This document shows, piece after piece, positions 52,370 to 60,935 of a stretch of 64,000 bases of DNA. Positions within the stretch are counted from its first letter, which is position 1. Every line of letters begins with the position of its first letter. Source of the stretch: Colwellia sp. PAMC 20917 (GTDB taxonomy: Bacteria > Pseudomonadota > Gammaproteobacteria > Enterobacterales > Alteromonadaceae); the NCBI RefSeq assembly GCF_001767295.1, contig NZ_CP014944.1:1240001-1304000 (forward strand), in the 5' to 3' direction. The translations under genes and the position numbers were made by a program. Below the pieces are notes generated by a model. The model made no database searches. It was not told the DNA's origin and worked only from the letters and a program-made list of their open reading frames with translations.

Positions 52370-53439
52370 TGGACAATCAAGCTGATGGAAGTTCGCCCCT
52401 GTTAGTACACGGTGGTCAGCTCAATGAAGTTGCCCAACGCTATCAAATTCCCTTGGAAAAATGGCTAGACTTGTCAACAGGTATCAGCCCAATTAATTAC
52501 CCGATCCCCGCTATTCCTGAAAATATCTGGCAACAGTTACCACAGCCAAACCAAGCAATGCTATCTGCGGCTAAAAATTATTATGGTACACAGAATATTA
52601 GCGTAACGAGCGGTAGCCAAGCGGTTATTGCTCGTTTACCTGCACTCTATCTTAATCATATCAATCAGCCAGCAAACGCTATAGAGGTATGGTTACCGGA
52701 AGTGGGCTATAAAGAGCATGAACGAGCATGGCATGATGCTGGTTTTACCATAAAAAATTATCAACAGTTACCCACTTGCGAAGCGCTATCTCGCTACGCG
52801 ATTGTTGTGGTGATTAACCCTAATAATCCAACCGGTGAATTACAGCAACAGCAAACATTAACCACACTGTTAACGACGCTTGAATCATTGTCAGGTTGGT
52901 TAATTGTTGATGAAGCTTTTATGGATGTCATAACACCGAGTCAATCGCTGATCCACTTAACGGCCAATAAACATCTTTTTGTGTTACGTTCAATCGGTAA
53001 ATTTTTTGGTTTAGCGGGGATCAGAATAGGCTTTGTAAGTGCACACCCTTCTTGGATAAGTAAACTACAGCAGTTATCTTCACCTTGGGAAGTTAATGGC
53101 CCGGCTCAATTTATTACTGAGCAAGCCTTAAAGAATAAAGTCTGGCAAGTAGCGCAACAACAGCAGTTAATCGCCTTATCAATAAAGTTAGAAGCGTTAT
53201 TGGCAAAAACTTTTTTACCTAACCAAGATAAAAGCAATGACCCAAGCATCACCATCACTGGGTGTGGTTTATTTAAAACCCTCTTTCATCCCCAAGCTAC
53301 AGAACTTTATCAAAAATTCTGTAGCCAAGGACTTTACGTGCGCTTGTGCGACGAAAAAAATGCTTTGCGTTTTGGCATACCAGATCAAGAGCAATACCAG
53401 ATATTAGCAAAATTATTGGCTGAGCATAGCCATAGCTGA
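52369..53439 (+). CDS. cobD: Threonine-phosphate decarboxylase (class I/II aminotransferase fold)
   Basis: A 356-residue PLP enzyme producing (R)-1-amino-2-propanol phosphate, the substrate of CbiB. ATG at 52369 overlaps the cbiB TGA; a GTG one codon earlier is possible. Signatures: HGG near the N terminus, WLDLSTGISP, NPNNPTG (150-156), DEAF (181-184) and the PLP Lys211 in RSIGKFFGLAG. Its last 27 bp overlap the convergent flavin reductase gene. Confidence 0.9.
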   Translation: MDNQADGSSPLLVHGGQLNEVAQRYQIPLEKWLDLSTGISPINYPIPAIPENIWQQLPQPNQAMLSAAKNYYGTQNISVTSGSQAVIARLPALYLNHINQPANAIEVWLPEVGYKEHERAWHDAGFTIKNYQQLPTCEALSRYAIVVVINPNNPTGELQQQQTLTTLLTTLESLSGWLIVDEAFMDVITPSQSLIHLTANKHLFVLRSIGKFFGLAGIRIGFVSAHPSWISKLQQLSSPWEVNGPAQFITEQALKNKVWQVAQQQQLIALSIKLEALLAKTFLPNQDKSNDPSITITGCGLFKTLFHPQATELYQKFCSQGLYVRLCDEKNALRFGIPDQEQYQILAKLLAEHSHS

Positions 53440-53940
53440 AGCGAGCTTTTCAGTTAACTCACCCTTTTTTAACTGTCCTTTGTCGGCATCAAAATTGTCA
53501 TAAAAACTAGGAATAGATAAATGGGCTTTTACCTCGCCATCAAAAAAGGGTGCCGATCCTACAGCGGCGGCAAGAACAGTTGCTGCGCCACCGGGTCCTG
53601 GTGACGTCGCTAATAGAACCATAGGTTTATGCTGATAGACTTTTTGTAGCGTGCGAGAGCTCCAGTCAAATAAGTTTTTATAGGCGGCCGTATAAGAACC
53701 ATTATGCTCAGCAAAACCAATGACCAAAGCATCTGCATTGGCTATTTTATCAAGAAAGTCTTGTGCTAACTGCGGTTTACCGAGTTCAGCTTCTCTATCG
53801 GCACTATATAAAGGCATTTCATAATCGTTAATATCAAGTACTTCAACTTGTGCATTTTCAACGAGACTAGCGGCATAGCTCACTAACTGTTTATTAATGG
53901 ATTGACGACTACTACTGGCAGCAAAAGCGATAATTTTCAT
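53413..53940 (-). CDS. NADPH-dependent FMN reductase family protein
   Basis: A 175-residue flavodoxin-like reductase. Starting at MKIIAFAAS (53940) fits the family and a GGAG ribosome-binding site; the longer frame from 53970 is less likely. Motifs are FAASSSRQSINKQL (phosphate loop), NDYEMPLYSADRE, and the middle segment FAEHNGSYTAAYKNLFDWSS typical of ArsH/ChrR/WrbA-like reductases, with SPGPGGAA. It diverges from a LysR gene, so the two probably form a regulator-target pair for quinone or chromate stress; substrate is inferred. Confidence 0.87.
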   Translation of the reverse strand: MKIIAFAASSSRQSINKQLVSYAASLVENAQVEVLDINDYEMPLYSADREAELGKPQLAQDFLDKIANADALVIGFAEHNGSYTAAYKNLFDWSSRTLQKVYQHKPMVLLATSPGPGGAATVLAAAVGSAPFFDGEVKAHLSIPSFYDNFDADKGQLKKGELTEKLASAMAMLSQ

Positions 53941-54047
53941 ATAAACTCCAAAGGTAAGAAAAGGTAACAATAGGTATTTCAGTGAAGATAGTGTAATTTG
54001 TTTCCTATATAAGATTAATAACTTACTTACAGATACATTATTTCCAT

Positions 54048-54980
54048 ATGAAAGCTAATACATTATTTTCTTCTTCACAAAGTCAAAGTAACTTACTTGA
54101 TGGTATAGCTGTTTTTGTCCAAGTTGTGCAAAGCAAAAGTTTTGTCAATGCTGCTGAAAAAATGCAGCACTCTACGTCTTATATCAGCAAGGAGGTTAGT
54201 AAGCTAGAAACCCGTTTAGGCGTCCGCTTGCTGCACCGCACGACCCGAACTTTAAGTTTAACATCGGAAGGCGAAGTCTATTATCAACAATGCCAACAGA
54301 TCATTGAAGATGCTTTGCACGTTGAAAATAGCCTTTCTGGACGTCAGCAAATACCGCAAGGTCGATTAAAGTTAAGCTGTCCTATTGGTATAGGTGTTTC
54401 TCGTATTCGGCCGATCCTCGCTGAATTTATGGCTAAGTATCCGAAAGTAACCTTAGACATCGACTTAAACGATCATAAAGTTGATTTGATTGCTGATGGC
54501 TTTGATATTGTGATAAGAGCCGCTATGCAACTTGAAGACTCAAGCTTAATTAGCCGACGTTTTATGAACTCAACCAGCTTAACACTCGCTTCTCCTGAGT
54601 ACTTAACACAATATGGTCGACCTAAACATCCCGATGAATTGGTCGATCATCACATGATCAGTTACCGTAACTTAAAAACACCTGAAACTTGGCAGTACCG
54701 CAGCCAGAATGGCCAAGTAACGCAAACACATGTAACCAGTCGAGTATCATGTAATAACTCAGAAATGATGATTTCGTTATGCTTAGCAGGACAAGGTATT
54801 ATTCGTATGCCATTATTTAATTTACGTGAAGAGGTGGCAACAGGGAAATTAGTGCCCTTGTTTGAAGACTTTATGCCAATAAACATTGGTGTTTACTTGG
54901 TTTATCCCAGCAGAAAAAATATGCCTGCTAAAGTGAAATGCTTTATCGACTTTATTGTCGATAAGTTAGGCGATAGTTAA
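54048..54980 (+). CDS. LysR-family transcriptional regulator
   Basis: A 310-residue LysR protein with an N-terminal extension before the HTH (about residues 18-75), which includes FVNAAEKMQHSTSYISKEVS and LGVRLLHRTTRTLSLTSEG. The substrate domain (about 105-300) carries GFDIVIRAA and LCLAGQGIIRMPLF, placing it in the CrgA/AaeR-like branch common next to flavin reductases. It is divergent from the flavin reductase gene with 107 bp between starts. Confidence 0.92.
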   Translation: MKANTLFSSSQSQSNLLDGIAVFVQVVQSKSFVNAAEKMQHSTSYISKEVSKLETRLGVRLLHRTTRTLSLTSEGEVYYQQCQQIIEDALHVENSLSGRQQIPQGRLKLSCPIGIGVSRIRPILAEFMAKYPKVTLDIDLNDHKVDLIADGFDIVIRAAMQLEDSSLISRRFMNSTSLTLASPEYLTQYGRPKHPDELVDHHMISYRNLKTPETWQYRSQNGQVTQTHVTSRVSCNNSEMMISLCLAGQGIIRMPLFNLREEVATGKLVPLFEDFMPINIGVYLVYPSRKNMPAKVKCFIDFIVDKLGDS

Positions 54981-54986
54981 CCACAA

Positions 54987-55646
54987 CTACGCTAAATTAT
55001 TATCCTGAGTAAACATGCCGTTAACTAATGCCAGTTGGGCGAAGTAATAGCTAATCATGATCCAAACACTGGCATAAGGTATTTGATGATAAAACTGATT
55101 AAGCCCAATGAGTGAATCAGAAAGAATAAAGCTGAGCCCACCGATAATTAGCCAAATATTAGCTTTTTGTGAAAGTAAGGTGGTGATCCCCATTAATAGC
55201 AGTATGGTCATATAAACCAATACCGGGATAAACAACTCGCCTAAGCCTGCGTATATGACCAAAAACACGCCAACGCCATAGATACAATAAAGCGAAATAA
55301 GTGGTAAACGTTTACTGATAATAGGCTTGGCTACTAAGGGCTTTAAGCTAAAGATGTAAAAAAGATGAGCCACTAAGAAAGCCGCTAAGCCGAGTACAAA
55401 CCAATTAATTCGGTCATAATCTAAAAAGAAATCACCAAAAATAGAGAAAACCAAACCGATCATAAATAACTTATGAGCGCGTTCTTTAGTACCTCTACTG
55501 TTTTGCCATGAAAAATGCAATAACACTAATATCGGCAAAATTTTTACTAACCAGCTCAGCGGATAAGGCTTAAAAAAAATACTCACCATAAAGCCACAGG
55601 CAGTAAGCAAAAATAAAAGTAAATGGGATCGGGTCATTGCTGTCAT
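54987..55646 (-). CDS. YhhN family (lysoplasmalogenase-like) membrane protein
   Basis: A 219-residue protein with seven or eight helices. YhhN signatures FGDFFLDYD and SFILSDSLIGLNQF are present, matching the acidic residues conserved in TMEM86-type lysoplasmalogenases. The bacterial function is less certain; some members hydrolyse lysoplasmalogens. It converges on the LysR gene with a 6-bp gap between stops. Confidence 0.82.
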   Translation of the reverse strand: MTAMTRSHLLLFLLTACGFMVSIFFKPYPLSWLVKILPILVLLHFSWQNSRGTKERAHKLFMIGLVFSIFGDFFLDYDRINWFVLGLAAFLVAHLFYIFSLKPLVAKPIISKRLPLISLYCIYGVGVFLVIYAGLGELFIPVLVYMTILLLMGITTLLSQKANIWLIIGGLSFILSDSLIGLNQFYHQIPYASVWIMISYYFAQLALVNGMFTQDNNLA

Positions 55647-55827
55647 CTTCTTTGTATAAACCTTGGTTATAAACCTTCGCTAAAAATCACTATCTACTTA
55701 AAAATAGAAAATAAGTCATCATTCAGTTCAAAATAATATCGCTAAACTAGTGGTCGCTATTTATTTGCACAGACAACAAAGGGAGTATACCCTACGCCAT
55801 TTTTAAGCTATTTGGCTTTTAAATGGC

Positions 55828-57066
55828 TTAAACTCTTTCAATAATTAAGGCTATGCCCTGGCCGACACCTATGCACATGGTACACAGTGCATAACGCTTG
55901 TTGGTACGTTGTAGTTGTCGAGCCGCAGACGTTATTAAACGCGCACCACTCATGCCCAAAGGATGCCCTAAGGCTATGGCGCCACCTTGTGGGTTAATAC
56001 GCGGATCGTCATCTTGTAAACCTAATTCGCGAATACAAGCTAAAGCTTGTACTGCAAAAGCTTCGTTCAGTTCAATAAGGTCGATATCTTCAAGCGATAA
56101 GTTTAAACGTTTTAATAGTTTTTGTGTTGCCGGTACTGGGCCAATCCCCATAATACGTGGCGGTACACCAGTGACAGCCATACCTAGCACTTTAGCAATC
56201 GGAGTTAAGTTGTTTTTTTGCACCGATTGACTTGACGCCAATAAGATTGCGGCAGCGCCATCATTAATCCCTGAGGCATTACCCGCGGTAATACTGCCTT
56301 TGGCATGAACAAAAGGTTTGAGTGCTAACATTTTTTCTAAGCTTGTTAGGCGAAGATGCTCATCTTGAGAGAAAATAATAGGCTCTTCTTTACCTTTTAT
56401 AACACTGACAGGCATTATTTCTTCGGCAAAAAATCCAGCTTGTTGGGCACTCGCCGCTTTTTGCTGGCTAGCAAAAGCAAACTTGTCTTGGTCTGCTCGG
56501 CTAATGTTAAACTCTTCGGCAAGGTTTTCTGCTGTTTGTGGCATACTTTCAGTACCATAAGCGCTATCGAGTGCTTTGTTAACAAAGCGCCAGCCCATAG
56601 TCGTATCAAACATTTCTTGAGTACGCGAAAAATCACCTTCCGCTTTGCCGATCACAAAAGGCGCACGAGTCATGCTTTCAACACCACCGGCAATAATCAT
56701 TTCAGCTTCGCCTGATTTAATCGCCTGCATAGCAATGCCGACAGCATTCAAACCTGAGCCGCATAGACGGTTTAGCGTTGTTGCGGGTACTTGATAAGGT
56801 AAGCCGGCTAATAACGTTGCCATACGAGCAATATTACGGTTGTCTTCCCCTGCTTGGTTAGCACAACCTAAAATAACATCGTCTACTTGGCTAAAATCTA
56901 GTGCTGGATTTCGTACCATTAATGCTTTTAAGGGTAAAGCGGCTAGGTCATCAGCCCTTATGGTCGCTAGCGAGCCACCATAACGGCCAATGGGTGTTCT
57001 AATCGCATCACAAATAAAGACTTCATTTTGTCCGCTATTTTCAGTTTTTGTTGAAAAGGCACTCAT
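55828..57066 (-). CDS. pcaF: 3-oxoadipyl-CoA thiolase-like acetyl-CoA acyltransferase
   Basis: A 412-residue thiolase. The nucleophile is Cys102 in RLCGSGLNA; the base region is HPLGMSGAR and the second Cys is in CTMCIGVGQG. DDVILGCANQAGEDNRNIAR, RTPIGRYGGSL and TAENLAEEF match PcaF/PaaJ more closely than FadA or PhaA. It may complete beta-ketoadipate or phenylacetate breakdown, but no other gene of those pathways is in the window. An N-terminal extension of about 12 residues precedes the usual start. Adjacent DNA contains decayed sequence. Confidence 0.85.
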   Translation of the reverse strand: MSAFSTKTENSGQNEVFICDAIRTPIGRYGGSLATIRADDLAALPLKALMVRNPALDFSQVDDVILGCANQAGEDNRNIARMATLLAGLPYQVPATTLNRLCGSGLNAVGIAMQAIKSGEAEMIIAGGVESMTRAPFVIGKAEGDFSRTQEMFDTTMGWRFVNKALDSAYGTESMPQTAENLAEEFNISRADQDKFAFASQQKAASAQQAGFFAEEIMPVSVIKGKEEPIIFSQDEHLRLTSLEKMLALKPFVHAKGSITAGNASGINDGAAAILLASSQSVQKNNLTPIAKVLGMAVTGVPPRIMGIGPVPATQKLLKRLNLSLEDIDLIELNEAFAVQALACIRELGLQDDDPRINPQGGAIALGHPLGMSGARLITSAARQLQRTNKRYALCTMCIGVGQGIALIIERV

Positions 57067-57132
57067 GTATATATTCTCTTTTGAGTTTATCGGTGCTGCG
57101 ATCTAACTGACCTCAGCATAATCATAAGCGCC

Positions 57133-57324
57133 ATGATAAGCACTTTTTCTTTAACTATTTTTTCTTTAACTATTTTTTCTTTAACTATTTTTTCTTTAAC
57201 TATTTTTTCTTTACCGGTAAAAGCACAAGAAATGACTGACAACGCCAAGTCTATTCTCCCTCTTTTTACTGAGAATCCCGATTTATTGATAAAATCACCG
57301 AATAGATTAAAGATATCAAGTTAA
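57133..57324 (+). CDS. Short signal-peptide-like ORF with 15-bp tandem repeats (63 aa)
   Basis: The ORF starts MISTFSLTIFSLTI and has five FSL-type repeats, then a signal cleavage-like VKAQ and an acidic tail. The repeats arise from a 15-bp unit (TTTTCTTTAACTATT) present four times exactly at 57145-57204 plus a partial copy. It ends in a stop without any recognisable mature domain, so it may be the 5' fragment of a broken gene. Repeat number could change by slippage in steps of five residues without shifting the frame. Confidence 0.35.
   Translation: MISTFSLTIFSLTIFSLTIFSLTIFSLPVKAQEMTDNAKSILPLFTENPDLLIKSPNRLKISS
57145..57213 (+). repeat. 15-bp tandem repeat (4.6 copies)
   Basis: The unit TTTTCTTTAACTATT is repeated exactly four times, then TTTTCTTTA of a fifth copy. 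It lies in a signal-peptide-like coding stretch. Confidence 0.95.
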
Positions 57325-57772
57325 CCTTGATTGACCCACAATAACCTTGTGACAGACGTTTTACTCGAGTTGATTCAGTTAAAAACTACAAAACTTCATT
57401 GCTATCTGACAAGACTATTATCTAACAAGACAACCATCAACTCACTGCGCAAGAGGTTGGCTTATTGCTCAGCAACCTTCAATTTATATTGCGAAATGAC
57501 AAGTCATGCCCTTTATCAATCGAGCACCTTGTGATGCACTCGATAAATTAAAAGTGGTTATGGTCCATGAATCAATAAGGTTTAGCCACCTGCCAGTATT
57601 AAACTATTGAATCTGCTTGGCAATCAGTCTGTACTGGCATTGGTGCTTCAATACTCCCTGATTGGCAAGAAATCTTAGAAACTGAAGCGATCGTATAAAT
57701 ACCGTTAGAAAATAATAAATTAATAAAAGAAATTTGTCGCTCTGCTCGAGTGAGTTAAATTTACTTTATCGC
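57325..57772 (+). pseudogene. Decayed coding region, possible LysR-type remnant
   Basis: No intact gene. Different frames show protein-like pieces separated by stops: LTAQEVGLLLSNLQFILRND near 57440-57500, DALDKLKVVMVHESIRFSHL near 57535-57590, and WQSVCTGIGASILPDWQEI near 57615-57675. The last strongly resembles the C-terminal G-x-G-x-x-LP element of LysR effector domains, the others fit less well. If so, a former LysR regulator beside pcaF has decayed through several frameshifts. Confidence 0.4.
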
Positions 57773-57985
57773 TTAAATAAAGTCTAAACAGATATCGGTA
57801 CAGCCTTTGCCACAATAAACACCCGGAGTACTTTTATCTTCAGGGACAATTAAACGCAGTATACTGCCGCAAGTTTCACATTTCATTTCACGGCCTGCCA
57901 TCACTTTTTTAATCAATGCTTTTTGATCGTTAAAGGACTTTGCACTGCTTTTTTTTAATAGGTCAAACTGAGTTATATCAAGCAT
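57773..57985 (-). CDS. Small zinc-ribbon-like protein (70 aa)
   Basis: A cytoplasmic protein with CETC followed by CGKGC, a CxxC...CxxxC pattern suggesting a zinc ribbon, preceded by a basic helix (ALIKKVMAGREMK). A short hydrophobic tail ICLDFI ends it. I do not recognise the family. Codon use and a plausible ATG support a real gene; it precedes decayed DNA. Confidence 0.6.
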   Translation of the reverse strand: MLDITQFDLLKKSSAKSFNDQKALIKKVMAGREMKCETCGSILRLIVPEDKSTPGVYCGKGCTDICLDFI

Positions 57986-58103
57986 AAAGCTGCCTTATTA
58001 ATGCTAAATAGCCTTCAGCATCTGGGTAATAGTCAATGAAAATCATCAACCGATATTGACGTTCTCAATGGTTCTGCACTTTTATTAATATAAGAGCGCT
58101 AAG

Positions 58104-58445
58104 TTAAACAGCCGCGCAATAAAACCCGTCATATTGACCACCTAATGGCTCAGCGCTTGAAATCAATAAATTTTGGTAAGAACTAATATTTTCATAACTG
58201 GCGCCAACAAAAGGATAAGCGGTAATTTCCCAAGGAAAATCATCATTGCCTTCATAAGGACAAAAAGAGAGTTTTTGGTTGTTTTCTAAAAGTAACTGAC
58301 CAAATTTCAAAGCGGCTTCTTCGTTAGGAAATATCACTGAAAATTCAATTTCACGGGCTTGGTTTAAATCATCACCATCAATCATCATTTGCCATAAGGC
58401 ATCACCAACATTGTCTTGTGGAAATAGGGCTAAATCACGGTTCAT
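58104..58445 (-). CDS. RraB-family ribonuclease E regulator-like protein
   Basis: A 113-residue protein with the RraB (PF06877-type) layout: FPQDNVGDALWQMMIDGDDL at the start, EIEFSVIFPNEEAALKFGQL in the middle, and PLGGQYDGFYC at the end. E. coli RraB binds and inhibits RNase E. The characteristic central EVTVTKHMVP-type strand is altered to WEITAYPFVGAS, so it may be a divergent member. Single gene, divergent from the pseudouridine synthase gene with 124 bp between. Confidence 0.8.
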   Translation of the reverse strand: MNRDLALFPQDNVGDALWQMMIDGDDLNQAREIEFSVIFPNEEAALKFGQLLLENNQKLSFCPYEGNDDFPWEITAYPFVGASYENISSYQNLLISSAEPLGGQYDGFYCAAV

Positions 58446-58569
58446 TATTTTTCATCTTATCTTTGTAGGCATTAATTCGCTATTTTATCTGATGAAAAAC
58501 ATAATACCAATTCAGTTAGCGATTATTTTTGGTAAACTAGCGATATAACTTACCAACGAATCACTCACC

Positions 58570-59442
58570 TTGAATATAGCCTTGCATAAATTTGAGCTTC
58601 ATATCGATGTTAATACAGAAAATAGCAGCATTATTGGCGAACTTAACCAAGCATGCTCATTAAGTAATGCTCAATTAAAACAGGCTATTCAACGAGGTGC
58701 GTTATGGTTAACCCGTGGTAAAAGCACACAGCGTTTGCGACGCATCAAAAAGCCATTACAAGTAACCGATACCCTACACTTTTATTATGACGAACAAGTA
58801 TTAAGCCAACAGCCTAATGAAGCGTTATTAATTAATGACGATGTTGATTATAGCGTGTGGTATAAGCCTTACGGTATGTTATCTCAAGGTTCAAAGTGGA
58901 GTGATCACTGCACGATTGCCCGTTGGGCTCAAACACATTTAACCCCTGAGCGCCCCGCATTTATTGTTCACCGTTTAGATAGAGCAGCCACCGGATTAAT
59001 TCTAATTGCCCATAGTAAAAAAGCAGCGCGCGCATTAAGTGCGATGTTTGAAAAGCATGATTTAGAGAAAATTTATCATATTATTATTCACGGCGATCAC
59101 CGTTTACGACCACAACCTGACACATTAACCTGTGATGTCGATGGTAAAAGCGCCAGCAGCCATTTTAGTCATATTGCTTATAATGAAAAAAATAACACCT
59201 CGTTGGTACAAGTTATAATTGATACGGGTAGAAAACACCAAATAAGAAGTCATGCTGCAAGTATTAATATGCCGGTGGTTGGCGATAGATTACACGGGGA
59301 AGTTGGCGACGCCAGCATTGAAGAAAGTATTAACTTACAGCTGTGCGCGGTGGCACTTAATTTTATTTGCCCGCTAACCGCAGAGCAGCGGTCGTTTAAA
59401 GTGCCTGAACATTTAATGCCCTCATTAAATGTTCTTGGCTAA
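58570..59442 (+). CDS. RluA-family pseudouridine synthase
   Basis: A 290-residue RNA-modifying enzyme. The catalytic Asp137 is in HRLDRAATGLIL; YKPYGMLSQGS precedes it and TGRKHQIRSHAA and VVGDRLHG follow, all standard. An N-terminal S4-like segment (about 20-75) is degenerate. The target uridine (23S rRNA or tRNA) is not predictable. The start is TTG at 58570; there is no upstream in-frame ATG and the ribosome-binding site is poor. It converges with dapA with only 7 bp between stops. Confidence 0.88.
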   Translation: MNIALHKFELHIDVNTENSSIIGELNQACSLSNAQLKQAIQRGALWLTRGKSTQRLRRIKKPLQVTDTLHFYYDEQVLSQQPNEALLINDDVDYSVWYKPYGMLSQGSKWSDHCTIARWAQTHLTPERPAFIVHRLDRAATGLILIAHSKKAARALSAMFEKHDLEKIYHIIIHGDHRLRPQPDTLTCDVDGKSASSHFSHIAYNEKNNTSLVQVIIDTGRKHQIRSHAASINMPVVGDRLHGEVGDASIEESINLQLCAVALNFICPLTAEQRSFKVPEHLMPSLNVLG

Positions 59443-59449
59443 GTCTTTT

Positions 59450-60358
59450 TTATGAACAGTAATTAAAATCACTATCATTAAGCAGAGCTAATTTATCACC
59501 AACAATTTCAGCCGCTTCAAGTTTGGCTAACAGGTCAAAACCGATTTGACGTTGCTCTAGTGTCAACGCTAAGTAAGGTAATCTAAAGTTAGCTTGAACG
59601 GCACCTGTCATCATTAACGTGGTATTTATGGCAATAGGGTTAGGCTCACAAAACAACCATTTCATCAGACTTTGTAAACGTTCATTTAGTTCGTTATCTT
59701 CACTGTCCATTAATGTTCTCATTAGGCCAGGCACCAGATTCGAGGTTACAGAAATAACACCGTGAGAGCCAAATTGGTGGCGACCAACATAACATTCATC
59801 ATCATTACCTGACCAACAAGCAATACCTTGCTTTTCATAATAAGCAATACGGTCATTACCGCCACATTCTTTCACACCAATAAAGTTTTTATGCTTTGAC
59901 AAAGGTTCGATCAAATCAGGCGTAAGGTCTTGGCCCGTTCTTCCTGGTACGTTATAAATAAACGCAGGACCAATATCTAAGACTTTGTTAAAATGCGCGG
60001 CAACACCCGCCATTGAGGTTCGCCCGTAATAAGGGTTAATTTGCAATGCTGCATCCATCCCCATGGCAAAACCATTCTGTGTGGCTTTAATCGCCTCACG
60101 GGTATTATTACTACCGGTATTACCAACAATAATAAGTTTGTCACTATACTGATGAACGGTATGAGCGATTAACATTAAATGCTCTTCCCAACTTAATAAG
60201 TGTCCTTCACCTGTAGTACCACCGACAACAATACCGTCAACACCCGCCGCTATTTGCTTTGCAACCAGCTTGTCATAAGTAACAAGGTCAATTTCACCCT
60301 GTGCGTTGTAAGGGGTTTTTATCGCAGTAATTAAACTTGCTGCCTTTATATTTTTCAT
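59450..60358 (-). CDS. dapA: 4-hydroxy-tetrahydrodipicolinate synthase, plant-type
   Basis: A 302-residue TIM-barrel lyase that condenses pyruvate with aspartate semialdehyde in lysine/meso-DAP synthesis. Catalytic residues: Lys163 (Schiff base) in GVKECGGND, Tyr135 in IYNVPGRTG, Thr48/Thr49 in GGTTGEGH. The segments TTGEGHLLSWEEHLMLI, GNTGSNNTREAI, INPYYGRTS and WSGNDDECYVGR follow plant DHDPS rather than E. coli DapA (which has GTTGES). It is not linked to other lysine genes. A 128-aa gene lies 62 bp upstream. Confidence 0.9.
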   Translation of the reverse strand: MKNIKAASLITAIKTPYNAQGEIDLVTYDKLVAKQIAAGVDGIVVGGTTGEGHLLSWEEHLMLIAHTVHQYSDKLIIVGNTGSNNTREAIKATQNGFAMGMDAALQINPYYGRTSMAGVAAHFNKVLDIGPAFIYNVPGRTGQDLTPDLIEPLSKHKNFIGVKECGGNDRIAYYEKQGIACWSGNDDECYVGRHQFGSHGVISVTSNLVPGLMRTLMDSEDNELNERLQSLMKWLFCEPNPIAINTTLMMTGAVQANFRLPYLALTLEQRQIGFDLLAKLEAAEIVGDKLALLNDSDFNYCS

Positions 60359-60420
60359 TTTTTCTCAACTACATATTAGGTAAAAGGGTAATTTTTCTTA
60401 TTTTTGAAGAATAACTGAAT

Positions 60421-60807
60421 TTAACAATGACCGATTTTATCAACAACTCGGCGTAGGATAAACACTTCATTACTAACAATGTGCTGATATTTGAAAATTT
60501 GACTGTCTAAGGCTAAAACTTTATAAGCCTGATAGTTATTTTCATCATTTAAATCGGCTCGATAATGCTCACCGTCAACAACTTCTTCTTGTGTGATAGT
60601 AAAGTGAATATCTCCTACTAATCCCCAATCGCCTAACTCAATAATTTGGCTAACAATTTCGCCCTGAGACGTTTGTTCAACAAATGAAAACTCAAAACTA
60701 CCATCAAGGCAAAGCTCAGCATACTCAACAAGTTGGTGACCGACGTCGTTCATTTCCATACGATACCAACGGCCGGCTAATAATGCTCGGTTATATTGTT
60801 CACTCAC
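60421..60807 (-). CDS. Hypothetical beta-rich protein (128 aa)
   Basis: Not recognised. It is a soluble, acidic, strand-rich protein. GRWYRMEMNDVGHQLVEYAE near the N terminus followed by alternating strands suggests a small lipocalin-like or DUF beta barrel, but no motif proves it. No signal peptide, so probably cytoplasmic. It is 62 bp upstream of dapA on the same strand and could be co-transcribed. Confidence 0.55.
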   Translation of the reverse strand: MSEQYNRALLAGRWYRMEMNDVGHQLVEYAELCLDGSFEFSFVEQTSQGEIVSQIIELGDWGLVGDIHFTITQEEVVDGEHYRADLNDENNYQAYKVLALDSQIFKYQHIVSNEVFILRRVVDKIGHC

Positions 60808-60935
60808 TTAAAACACGCCTTATAACTCTGTCAGATATAAATACTATTGTGCATTATTTTCACCGACAACCAAATAAAAAAAAACACAACATTGATTGTT
60901 GTGGTTAAATAAAGCGCTTGACGTTTTATGAAAAA

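Noticed and set aside
56356-56715. 119-codon + strand frame inside the thiolase gene
   Set aside because: Antisense shadow; the thiolase motifs on the other strand are complete.
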